NCBI GenBank assembly: GCA_022563455.1
Contig: JADFNI010000034.1
Span: 1 to 12,015, forward strand
DNA: 12,015 nt
Source of the DNA: Nanobdellota archaeon
GTDB lineage: Archaea; Nanobdellota; Nanobdellia; Pacearchaeales; GW2011-AR1
Direction: 5' to 3'
Positions 6,681 through 12,015 of this stretch are shown one piece after another (within the stretch, counting starts at the first letter, position 1; each line of letters begins with the position of its first letter). The notes under the pieces are model-generated. The model did not search any database. It was not told where the DNA came from and saw only the letters and a program-made list of their open reading frames with translations. The position numbers were made by a program, and so were the translations under genes.

Positions 6681-6690
6681 TTTATATATA
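6681..6690 (-). promoter_or_regulatory. TATA box for the small membrane protein/Nre unit
   Basis: On the minus strand it reads TATATATAAA, 22-31 nt before the ATG at 6659. The exact register is uncertain because the surrounding sequence is alternating A and T. Confidence 0.55.
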
Positions 6691-6706
6691 TTTATATGAT
6701 CGAGAA

Positions 6707-6716
6707 CTTTATAAAG
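6707..6716 (+). promoter_or_regulatory. Palindromic TATA box CTTTATAAAG
   Basis: The box begins exactly 30 nt before the ATG at 6737. It is a perfect palindrome, so direction must come from the flanking BRE-like purines (GAGAA on the left). A leaderless transcript is predicted. Confidence 0.65.
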
Positions 6717-6736
6717 AAATAGATATAATATAGTAT

Positions 6737-7000
6737 ATGAAAAAATTGGTCGGATATTCACTTTCAGGGATTGGACTTGCTGTTATGGTTGTTGGTATTG
6801 GGAATATTAAGTTTGATTTATTGAAGGGAATTGGTGAAACTTATATTATTGGTGTAGGGGTTGTTATTGTAGTTGCGGGGGTTGTAATGTCTATGATGAA
6901 TCAAAAATATTCCCCAAAATCTAATAAATCAAGTGAAGAAATTCCAATTTATGAAGGAACAGGAAAGGAAAGGAAAATTGTAGGGTATCGAAGAGACTAA
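6737..7000 (+). CDS. Small two-helix membrane protein with conserved-looking cytoplasmic end
   Basis: The 87-residue protein has hydrophobic helices at about 5-23 and 35-55, with a short loop containing FDLLKGIGETY. The polar C-terminus passes through a Lys/Ser-rich linker (NQKYSPKSNKSSEE) to EIPIYEGTGKERKIVGYRRD. That ending is the kind of motif I remember from short DPANN membrane proteins, but no function is known to me. By the positive-inside rule both ends are probably cytoplasmic. It has its own palindromic TATA box, diverges from the Nre unit, and is followed after 32 nt by the first of the tandem paralogs, which also has its own promoter. Confidence 0.8.
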   Translation: MKKLVGYSLSGIGLAVMVVGIGNIKFDLLKGIGETYIIGVGVVIVVAGVVMSMMNQKYSPKSNKSSEEIPIYEGTGKERKIVGYRRD

Positions 7001-7002
7001 AA

Positions 7003-7011
7003 GTTTATAAG
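7003..7011 (+). promoter_or_regulatory. TATA box for paralog 1
   Basis: GTTTATAAG begins exactly 30 nt before the ATG at 7033 and follows an A-rich BRE-like stretch that overlaps the preceding stop region. A leaderless transcript is predicted. Confidence 0.6.
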
Positions 7012-7032
7012 TATTATTAATGTTATTGTAAA

Positions 7033-7857
7033 ATGAAAAGAATGTATGGTGCACTAATTCTTGGGATGTTATTTATTTCTATGTTTGGGATTGTTAGTGC
7101 TGGTGAGCATGGTAATGCAATTGATAGCTTTGGAGAAGGATTAAATAATGTGCTTAAAATATTTGAACCAACTTTTAGGTATATCATTGGAGATACATTT
7201 GAGGGAAATGCTATTGATGGTAGCTTGTTTCTTGCAAAAATATTATTTTTAATAATTATCTTTGCAATAGTTTTTACTGCAATTAAGAGGATATCCTTTT
7301 TTGATGAATATGATTGGGTTTCCTGGCTTGTAAGTGGGGCTGTTTCTATTTTGGCTGTTAGATTTTTGGGAAATAGTGAGGTAATACAATCAGTTATTCT
7401 TCCTTATTCTGCATTTGGAATTGCAATTACTGCTGGACTTCCTTTTGTACTTTATTTTTTGATTGTTAAAGACTTTACAAGAACAATGAGAAAAATATCA
7501 TGGATTTTCTTTGCTGTTGTATTTATTGGTTTATGGGTAATGAGATACGGGGAGGGTCCAGATAATGTTGGAAATTTTGGTTATATATATTTGGTAACGG
7601 CACTTCTTTCTCTTGCTATGATTATGTTTGATGGTACAATTAAACATATTCTTGATAAAATTAAAGTAGAAAAAAAGATGAGTGTTTCACAGAAAAGAAG
7701 CTATAATAAGCTAGAAGATGAATTAGAAGATGTTATAAAGAGATATAGTAAAAATCCCGAGGGATATAGGGGACTATATGGGAACGGAATAGGACATAAT
7801 GCTTGGAAGCGCGATAAAGAGGTTATTATTAATGCAATGGCCGCACTTGAAAGATAA
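7033..7857 (+). CDS. Signal-peptide 5-TM membrane protein, paralog 1 of 3
   Basis: Function is not recognised. A signal peptide covers residues 1-23 (cleavage suggested after VSA, before GEHG). An outside segment of about 40 residues is followed by five helices near 65-84, 97-111, 122-146, 155-171 and 183-200. Basic loops (KRISFFDEYD and VKDFTRTMRK) fall on the inside, consistent with N-out/C-in topology. The core stretch VILPYSAFGIAITAGLP (121-137) through YFLIVKDF is shared with the next two genes, and MFDGTIKHI after the last helix is shared with the second gene. The cytoplasmic tail of about 70 residues is charged, helix-prone and ends with a Gly/Tyr-rich patch (YRGLYGNGIGHNAW). Size and layout suggest a lineage-specific envelope protein. 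Confidence 0.83.
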   Translation: MKRMYGALILGMLFISMFGIVSAGEHGNAIDSFGEGLNNVLKIFEPTFRYIIGDTFEGNAIDGSLFLAKILFLIIIFAIVFTAIKRISFFDEYDWVSWLVSGAVSILAVRFLGNSEVIQSVILPYSAFGIAITAGLPFVLYFLIVKDFTRTMRKISWIFFAVVFIGLWVMRYGEGPDNVGNFGYIYLVTALLSLAMIMFDGTIKHILDKIKVEKKMSVSQKRSYNKLEDELEDVIKRYSKNPEGYRGLYGNGIGHNAWKRDKEVIINAMAALER

Positions 7858-7867
7858 ATCCTGAAAA

Positions 7868-7877
7868 CTTTATAAAC
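7868..7877 (+). promoter_or_regulatory. TATA box for paralog 2
   Basis: CTTTATAAAC begins exactly 30 nt before the ATG at 7898 and is preceded by GAAAA, a plausible BRE. Confidence 0.65.
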
Positions 7878-7897
7878 ATTGATTCTCTTTTTAAATT

Positions 7898-8656
7898 ATG
7901 AAAAAAGTGTATCCCATTGTTGTAATTTTCTTGTCTTTGTTCACCTTTGTATCAGCATATGATATAGGATCTGGGTTAAACTATGGGATGAGGCAGTTAA
8001 TATCAATTGTTGAGGGGTTTTTTAGCCCTTTAACTTATTTATTTTTTGGTGGTAGTGGGGATATGATGTTTGAGAGTATATTATTTTTGTTGATTATTGT
8101 TTCAATTGTTTATGTTGTAATATCTAAGCTTGAACCGTTTAAAGATAGAAAAGCAATTATATGGATAATAACGATATCTGTTTCACTTTTAACAACGAGA
8201 TTTATGACTGAAGAAATGCTTAGAACAATGATACTTCCTTATTCTTTATTAGGAATTGCTTTAACTTCAGTTTTGCCATTAATGATTTTTTTTATATTAG
8301 TTAAAGATTTTGAAAGTGCAATCCTTAGAAAAATATTTTGGATATTTTTTATAATTACATTTTTAGGAATTTGGAATTCGAGATATAATGAATTAGGGCC
8401 ATTATCATGGATATATTTTATGACTGGAGTTGTTGCACTATTTTTATTATTATTTGATGGAACTATTAGAAGACATATGGTAAAGCAAAGCATGAGAGAT
8501 CTTGATATTGGGAATAGGGAAGATTATGCAGCTAGAATTAGAGAAAAAATAAGAGAGGTAAATGAAGATAAAACTGAGGGTTTTATTACTGAAGTTAGAT
8601 ATAAAAAGAAAATAAAACAACTTAATAAGCAGTTAGATCGTATTCTTAAAGATTAA
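7898..8656 (+). CDS. Signal-peptide 5-TM membrane protein, paralog 2 of 3
   Basis: This protein is clearly homologous to its upstream neighbour. A signal peptide covers 1-20 (FVSA, then YDIG). Helices lie at about 58-76, 86-101, 111-135, 143-159 and 168-187. The diagnostic core MILPYSLLGIALTSVLP (111-127) continues to FFILVKDF, and FWIFFIITFLGIWNSRY and LFDGTIRRHM (185-194) align with paralog 1. The cytoplasmic tail of about 60 residues is a charged, probably coiled-coil helix (YAARIREKIREVNEDK, then KKKIKQLNKQLDRILKD) unlike the tail of paralog 1. So the membrane core is kept while the inside domain varies. It has its own TATA box. Function is unknown. Confidence 0.83.
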   Translation: MKKVYPIVVIFLSLFTFVSAYDIGSGLNYGMRQLISIVEGFFSPLTYLFFGGSGDMMFESILFLLIIVSIVYVVISKLEPFKDRKAIIWIITISVSLLTTRFMTEEMLRTMILPYSLLGIALTSVLPLMIFFILVKDFESAILRKIFWIFFIITFLGIWNSRYNELGPLSWIYFMTGVVALFLLLFDGTIRRHMVKQSMRDLDIGNREDYAARIREKIREVNEDKTEGFITEVRYKKKIKQLNKQLDRILKD

Positions 8657-8695
8657 ATCTTCCTATATAAATATTATATAATATAACTTAGAAAT

Positions 8696-8705
8696 CTTTA
8701 TAAAG
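8696..8705 (+). promoter_or_regulatory. Palindromic TATA box for paralog 3
   Basis: CTTTATAAAG begins exactly 30 nt before the ATG at 8726, not before the in-frame TTG at 8717. This supports ATG 8726 as the start. A second AT-rich TATA-like stretch lies at about 8664-8687. Confidence 0.65.
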
Positions 8706-8718
8706 ATAATTTATCTTT
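8702..8718. promoter_or_regulatory. Perfect 8-1-8 palindrome between TATA and start
   Basis: AAAGATAA and TTATCTTT are perfect inverted arms around one T. They overlap the downstream end of the TATA box and end 8 nt before the ATG at 8726. A protein bound here would block initiation, so it is a candidate operator. The other two paralog promoters lack it. Confidence 0.4.
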
Positions 8719-8725
8719 GTTGTCT

Positions 8726-9454
8726 ATGATAAATAGAAAAAAGGTGAGTAGAAATTTTCTCTTTGGAATTATTACTCTATTCATGTTTGTATTTATTTCT
8801 AGTTTTGTATTTGCTGGTCCTGTTGAATTAATAGCTGATTTTAAAGAGATTTTTGGTATTGGTGACAATGCGGGAGATGGAAGTAAAATATTTACTAAGC
8901 TTTTACTTGGAGCACTTGTTACTCTAATTGTTTATTCAGTATCTGATATGTTTATAGATGAAAAAGAACCAATTAAATGGGGATTATCGATTATAATTGC
9001 TATACTTGCATTTATTAGTATAAGTCCTGAAACCATTAATTATATTCTTATAAATTATGAAGCTCTAGGAGTTGCTCTTACGTCCATTATTCCACTAGCA
9101 GTATTTATTGCAGTAGTTGCTAAAATTCGATTAAAACATCCCGTTGCTGGAAAATTGATTAATGGATTTGGAGTACCGTTATTTGTATTGTATTTATTTG
9201 TGTCTTGGATAGTGAGCTATGGTGAAGAAGGGTTTAAAGGGAGTGCTCTTGCATGGATATATCCAATCTCGTTTATTATAGCAATTGTATGGTATTTTGC
9301 AGCTGATAGGATTGTTGCTATGATTGAAGGGGCAGAAAAAGAAGCTATACAAGAAGATGCTGGAAGAACAATAGAAGAGGCTGGCGATGCACTTGGAGAA
9401 TTGTCTACACTTGAAAAAAGTCTTGCTGGTCGACAAAGAAAAAAAGTTATTTAA
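8726..9454 (+). CDS. Signal-peptide 5-TM membrane protein, divergent paralog 3 of 3
   Basis: The protein is more distant from the other two but has the same plan. A signal peptide covers 1-30 (SSFVFA, then GPVEL). Helices are near 57-74, 85-100, 107-133, 146-164 and 175-193. The core ILINYEALGVALTSIIPLA (107-125) aligns with the ILPYS-x2-GIA core of the others, and SYGEEG corresponds to RYGEG of paralog 1. The cytoplasmic tail (from about 195) is acidic-then-basic and helical (EGAEKEAIQEDAGRTIEEAG). I use the ATG at 8726 (242 residues) because the TATA box lies exactly 30 nt before it; a TTG at 8717 would add three residues. It converges on the next gene with a 21-nt gap. Function is unknown. 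Confidence 0.82.
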   Translation: MINRKKVSRNFLFGIITLFMFVFISSFVFAGPVELIADFKEIFGIGDNAGDGSKIFTKLLLGALVTLIVYSVSDMFIDEKEPIKWGLSIIIAILAFISISPETINYILINYEALGVALTSIIPLAVFIAVVAKIRLKHPVAGKLINGFGVPLFVLYLFVSWIVSYGEEGFKGSALAWIYPISFIIAIVWYFAADRIVAMIEGAEKEAIQEDAGRTIEEAGDALGELSTLEKSLAGRQRKKVI

Positions 9455-9475
9455 TAATTTGAAATTTATAAAACG

Positions 9476-10099
9476 TTAATTAATATTTCTACTACTTAAT
9501 TTATTCCTCATTTTTGAGAGTAATTCTCCCATTTTTGATCCTTCCCTTATGTAATCTCCGGTAACTTTTGCTTTTGTTAATTTTCTTGTTCTAATGACCC
9601 ATTTTGCTACTATATTAAAAATAAATATTACTAATGCTGCTAATATGAATGTAATAACTATTTTAAGAGCAGGATACTTATTTACAACTTCAAAGAAACC
9701 TGCAATGCTTAATAGAAGTTCTGCTGATTTTGATAAGCCTCCAGTAATGGAAACTAATGAAGTTATTATTAATGATCCTAATATTTTTTGAAATCCTTCA
9801 TTCATTATAGGAAAAAGTTCTAATACACTCAACATTAATATAAAAAATGCTAAAAATAACCCTAAATTAATAAAAATATCTTGCCAAATTGCATCTTCAT
9901 TAGTTCTTAATAGATATTTTGAAGTTATTTGAAGAGGGGCTGGTAAATTTGCCTTTTCTTTTAAAATATCTCTTTTCTCTAGATTATTTTTTATTGCTTC
10001 TTTTAATTCTTCTGGAGATTTTTCTTCATGATTCTCCGCGAAAACTAATACACTTGAAAACAATATTAATAAACAGAATATTGAAATGATCTTTTTCAT
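9476..10099 (-). CDS. Signal-peptide 3-TM membrane protein, member A of divergent pair
   Basis: Function is not recognised. A signal peptide covers 1-21 (VLVFA, then ENHEE). The outside segment of about 50 residues is charged and helix-prone, including SPEELKEAIKNNLEKRD. Three hydrophobic helices follow, near 72-97, 104-122 and 145-167, and the C-terminal 40 residues are basic (RTRKLTKAKVTGDY), placing the C-terminus inside. The plan, and the EELKEAIKNNL segment against EKLQKAIDENL in the divergent neighbour, suggest the two are distant paralogs. A TATA box lies 21-28 nt upstream. It is the only minus-strand gene inside the membrane-protein block. Confidence 0.8.
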   Translation of the reverse strand: MKKIISIFCLLILFSSVLVFAENHEEKSPEELKEAIKNNLEKRDILKEKANLPAPLQITSKYLLRTNEDAIWQDIFINLGLFLAFFILMLSVLELFPIMNEGFQKILGSLIITSLVSITGGLSKSAELLLSIAGFFEVVNKYPALKIVITFILAALVIFIFNIVAKWVIRTRKLTKAKVTGDYIREGSKMGELLSKMRNKLSSRNIN

Positions 10100-10119
10100 A
10101 GATTAATTAGCTCTAGGAC

Positions 10120-10127
10120 ATTTAAAA
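10120..10127 (-). promoter_or_regulatory. TATA box for the minus-strand member of the pair
   Basis: On the minus strand this reads TTTTAAAT, 21-28 nt before the ATG at 10099. Its upstream edge overlaps the left arm of the 14-bp inverted repeat. Confidence 0.5.
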
Positions 10128-10185
10128 CTCTTTCTCATAAGATTTAAAAGAATAGCTACCTTGTTATTTTGATGAGAAAGAGTTT
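10125..10185. repeat. 14-bp perfect inverted repeat across the divergent promoter
   Basis: The left arm AAACTCTTTCTCAT (10125-10138) is the exact reverse complement of the right arm ATGAGAAAGAGTTT (10172-10185), with a 33-nt spacer. The right arm is the first 14 nt of the plus-strand gene; the left arm touches the minus-strand TATA box. It may be an operator for both genes or the trace of a small inverted duplication. With leaderless transcripts neither mRNA would contain both arms, so an RNA hairpin is unlikely. Confidence 0.6.
10143..10149 (+). promoter_or_regulatory. TATA box for the plus-strand member of the pair
   Basis: TTTAAAA lies 23-29 nt before the ATG at 10172. This favours ATG 10172 over the TTG three bases upstream. 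Confidence 0.5.
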
Positions 10186-10816
10186 GGTTGTTTTTGTTTT
10201 TGTTTTGTTATTTATGTCGTTTGTTTTATCTCTTGAGCATATAAATGTAGAAGGAGATGCTGAAAAACTACAGAAAGCTATTGATGAGAATCTTCCAATT
10301 GATCCTGACACTGGGGAGTTTGTTAATCCCTTAGGAAAAACTAAGGCTGAGGAAAGGATCGATAAGATAAATTTATGGTTTAGCGAGAATGCATCTTGGT
10401 TGAGAGCTGTTTTTGGGATGGTTCCTGAGTTATCCTGGTTATTTTTATTTGTTATATATTTTTGGCTATTGTTTTTGGTAGTTTTAGTATTAAATGCTAA
10501 TCTTTTTTCTATATTTTTAGATAAAACTAAATCTAGAATACTTGGAGGGTTATTATTTTTAATATTAATTGTAACGAAGATTTTGTTTAATATTGGTAAA
10601 TTTTTCCATTCACAAGCGGCTTTTATTTATAACTATGGTTGGATTGGAGTTGTGATTTTAATTGTCCTTCTTTTAATTCTTGCTTGGTTCTTTCCTCAGG
10701 CGTTTTATGCTATTGGAAAATATGCTAAAGACCTTAAGGAAAGGAGAGCAAAGGAACAGGAAGGGATTGATAGAAGAGTAATACATACTATTGCTGAGGG
10801 AGCTACTGAAGAATAG
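10172..10816 (+). CDS. Signal-peptide 3-TM membrane protein, member B of divergent pair
   Basis: Function is unknown. A signal peptide covers about 1-20 (MSFVLS, then LEHIN). The outside segment (21-83) contains an amphipathic stretch EKLQKAIDENLPIDPDTGEF, then KTKAEERIDKINLWFSENASWL, which runs into FGMVPELSWLF at the first membrane helix (about 85-108). Further helices are near 122-142 and 156-175. The C-terminus is charged (KYAKDLKERRAKEQEG) and inside by the positive-inside rule. The ENASWL...FGMVPE-SWLF region resembles proteins I remember from DPANN archaea, still uncharacterised. I start at ATG 10172 (214 residues) on TATA spacing. The codon before it is TTG, which would add one residue. 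Confidence 0.82.
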   Translation: MRKSLVVFVFVLLFMSFVLSLEHINVEGDAEKLQKAIDENLPIDPDTGEFVNPLGKTKAEERIDKINLWFSENASWLRAVFGMVPELSWLFLFVIYFWLLFLVVLVLNANLFSIFLDKTKSRILGGLLFLILIVTKILFNIGKFFHSQAAFIYNYGWIGVVILIVLLLILAWFFPQAFYAIGKYAKDLKERRAKEQEGIDRRVIHTIAEGATEE

Positions 10817-10855
10817 ATCTCTTATCCTACATACTTAAAACTTAATTTAGTTAGT

Positions 10856-10864
10856 TTTATATAA
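10856..10864 (+). promoter_or_regulatory. TATA box for the cation exchanger gene
   Basis: TTTATATAA lies 22-30 nt before the ATG at 10886, again predicting a leaderless transcript. Confidence 0.55.
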
Positions 10865-10885
10865 TACTTTTGGCTTATTCAGCGA

Positions 10886-11845
10886 ATGGTGATTGAATAC
10901 GTCTTGTTTATTTTTGGGATTTATTTATTGATTAAAAGCTCTGACTTTATTGTTGGGGCGTCTTCAACTCTGGCTAAAAAACTTGGAATTTCTACATTAG
11001 TTATTGGACTTACGGTTGTTGCTTTTGGAACTAGTCTTCCGGAGCTTGTTTTGAATATTTTTGCGAGATCTAGGGGATCTTCTGAGATCGTTTTTGGAAA
11101 TATTATAGGAAGTAATATTGCGAATATTTTGTTTGTTCTTGGAATTACTTCAATTGTTGGAGTGGTAAAATTAAAATCGTCTACTATCTGGAGAGAAATT
11201 CCTTTTGCTCTCCTTTCGGTTTTTGTGCTGTTTTTACTAATTTCAGACGCGTTATTTAAGCCTGGAGATTATTATATAGGTATTAAGGAAGGATTACTAT
11301 TTTTATCCTTTTTTGCTATTTTTCTTTATTATATTTATCACCATGCACAAAAGGACAGGAGTAAGGTTGTTTTGTCTAGGGAGGTTAAGGAAAATTATAA
11401 TAAAATTTATTTAAGACTTGCTGTTGGACTTCTTGGAATTTATTTTGGGGCTAAATGGGTGATTGATGGTGCAATATTTATTTCAGCTCAGCTCGGTTTT
11501 AGTGAATTTTTGATTTCGGCTACCATTCTTGCTATTGGGACTAGTCTTCCGGAGCTTGTAGTTTCTGTTGTTGCTGTTTGGAAAAAGAATGTTGATCTTG
11601 CTATTGGAAACATTATTGGAAGTAATATATTTAACATACTTTGGGTTCTTGGAATAATTCCATTATTTGGAAAACTCCTCATTCCACCATTTATATTTGT
11701 TGATATTGCAATTTTGTTCATTGCCACGCTTGTCTTATTTATTTTTATATTTATTGGAAAAAAACATGAGATTGGATTTAGAGAAGGGCTTGTTTTTATT
11801 TTGATGTATATTCTTTATCTTGGATTTTTGATCGTTAGGGGCTAA
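10886..11845 (+). CDS. Calcium/sodium antiporter of the CaCA superfamily (YrbG/NCX_Mj-like)
   Basis: The protein should exchange Na+ (or H+) for Ca2+ across the membrane. Two inverted alpha repeats are clear: residues 41-86 (VVAFGTSLPELVLNI, then GNIIGSNIANILFVLG) and 212-256 (ILAIGTSLPELVVSV, then GNIIGSNIFNILWVLG). The ion-binding glutamates of the GTSLPE motifs are E53 and E223, with T49/S50 and T219/S220 beside them and S76/N80 and S246/N250 on the partner helices. About ten helices fit in 319 residues, the usual size of the prokaryotic family. The polar loop near 152-172 is short, so there is no Ca2+-sensing domain. The gene stops one base before the stop codon of FEN-1 on the other strand. 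Confidence 0.95.
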   Translation: MVIEYVLFIFGIYLLIKSSDFIVGASSTLAKKLGISTLVIGLTVVAFGTSLPELVLNIFARSRGSSEIVFGNIIGSNIANILFVLGITSIVGVVKLKSSTIWREIPFALLSVFVLFLLISDALFKPGDYYIGIKEGLLFLSFFAIFLYYIYHHAQKDRSKVVLSREVKENYNKIYLRLAVGLLGIYFGAKWVIDGAIFISAQLGFSEFLISATILAIGTSLPELVVSVVAVWKKNVDLAIGNIIGSNIFNILWVLGIIPLFGKLLIPPFIFVDIAILFIATLVLFIFIFIGKKHEIGFREGLVFILMYILYLGFLIVRG

Positions 11846-11846
11846 G

Positions 11847-12015
11847 CTAAAAGAAATCAGATAGCCCCCTTTGTTTTTTGTCTGCTTCAAGCTTTCTTAA
11901 TTTTTCTAATCCTGAATCTATTCTATTTTCTGAGAAATCGTGTTTTAAAAGAATTTTTTTTACTAGCTCTTCGTCAATACTCGTAAAAACTATATCTTCG
12001 TCTGTGGATTCATAT
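11847..12015 (-). CDS. fen: Flap endonuclease 1 (FEN-1), C-terminal 55 residues only
   Basis: The minus strand reads through the right edge of the window, so only the end of the gene is present. The segment VFTSIDEELVKKILLKHDFS, then ENRIDSGLEKLRKLE, matches the region near the C-terminus of archaeal and eukaryotic FEN-1 (the HDFSExR motif). The last residues, QRGLSDFF, match the Q-x-x-L-x-x-F-F PCNA-interacting motif with which FEN-1 normally ends. FEN-1 removes 5' flaps during Okazaki fragment maturation and base excision repair. The nuclease active site lies outside the window. The gene converges on the exchanger with a single base between stops. Confidence 0.9.
   Translation of the reverse strand, partial: YESTDEDIVFTSIDEELVKKILLKHDFSENRIDSGLEKLRKLEADKKQRGLSDFF

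Noticed and set aside
9463..9473. TATA-like ATTTATAAAAC between the convergent ends of paralog 3 and the minus-strand 3-TM gene
   Set aside because: No start codon lies about 30 nt downstream on the plus strand; an antisense RNA is possible, but such strings are common in this AT-rich DNA.
6737..10816. Possibility that the membrane block is a provirus or integrated element
   Set aside because: No integrase, transposase, tRNA-flanked direct repeats, capsid or packaging genes are visible, and base composition looks like that of the flanking genes.
10836..10859. Imperfect 7-bp inverted repeat (TAAAACT/AGTTTTA) after the plus-strand 3-TM gene, considered as a terminator
   Set aside because: The arms are short and AT-only in effect, archaeal termination does not need hairpins, and one arm merges into the next gene's TATA box.

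Overview
The window looks like a fragment of an AT-rich, small-genome archaeon of the DPANN type (Pacearchaeota/Woesearchaeota-like). It carries a transcription factor E (TFE) gene, an Nre-family repair protein and a FEN-1 terminus, all archaeal. TATA boxes sit at a nearly constant distance from start codons, and genes are packed with 1-24 nt gaps or overlaps. Several proteins resemble small or membrane families I remember only from DPANN genomes; that lineage call rests on memory and inference, with no search run.

Layout. Positions 1-342 hold the end of a DUF1003 two-helix membrane protein. A minus-strand group (3018 to 345) encodes a proline-rich coiled-coil protein, a basic helical protein and a short bacterial/CPR-style alanyl-tRNA synthetase. 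Divergent from it, a plus-strand operon (3176-5273) encodes TFE with an extra lysine-rich tail, a rhomboid protease and a SpoIIM/DUF95 membrane protein. Converging on that operon is a minus-strand pair: a 61-residue membrane protein (6659-6474) and Nre (to 5270). Nre has an in-frame four-cysteine stretch upstream of its first ATG and a perfect C-terminal PCNA-binding motif.

Positions 6737-10816 form an accessory-looking membrane block: one small two-helix protein, three tandem paralogous signal-peptide/5-TM proteins, and a second divergent family of two signal-peptide/3-TM proteins. Each gene in this block has its own TATA box, so it is a set of separately promoted genes and not one operon. 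The block is the best candidate here for an undescribed system; I cannot assign it a function. It is followed by a YrbG/NCX-like cation exchanger (10886-11845) and the last 55 codons of FEN-1 on the minus strand, also ending in a PCNA-binding motif.

Promoter geometry (TATA about 22-30 nt before the ATG) implies mostly leaderless mRNAs. It moves two starts from upstream TTG codons to ATG (8726 and 10172). The least expected items are the TFE tail, the C-Ala-less bacterial-type AlaRS, the Nre start problem, the membrane paralog block and a 14-bp perfect inverted repeat in one divergent promoter.
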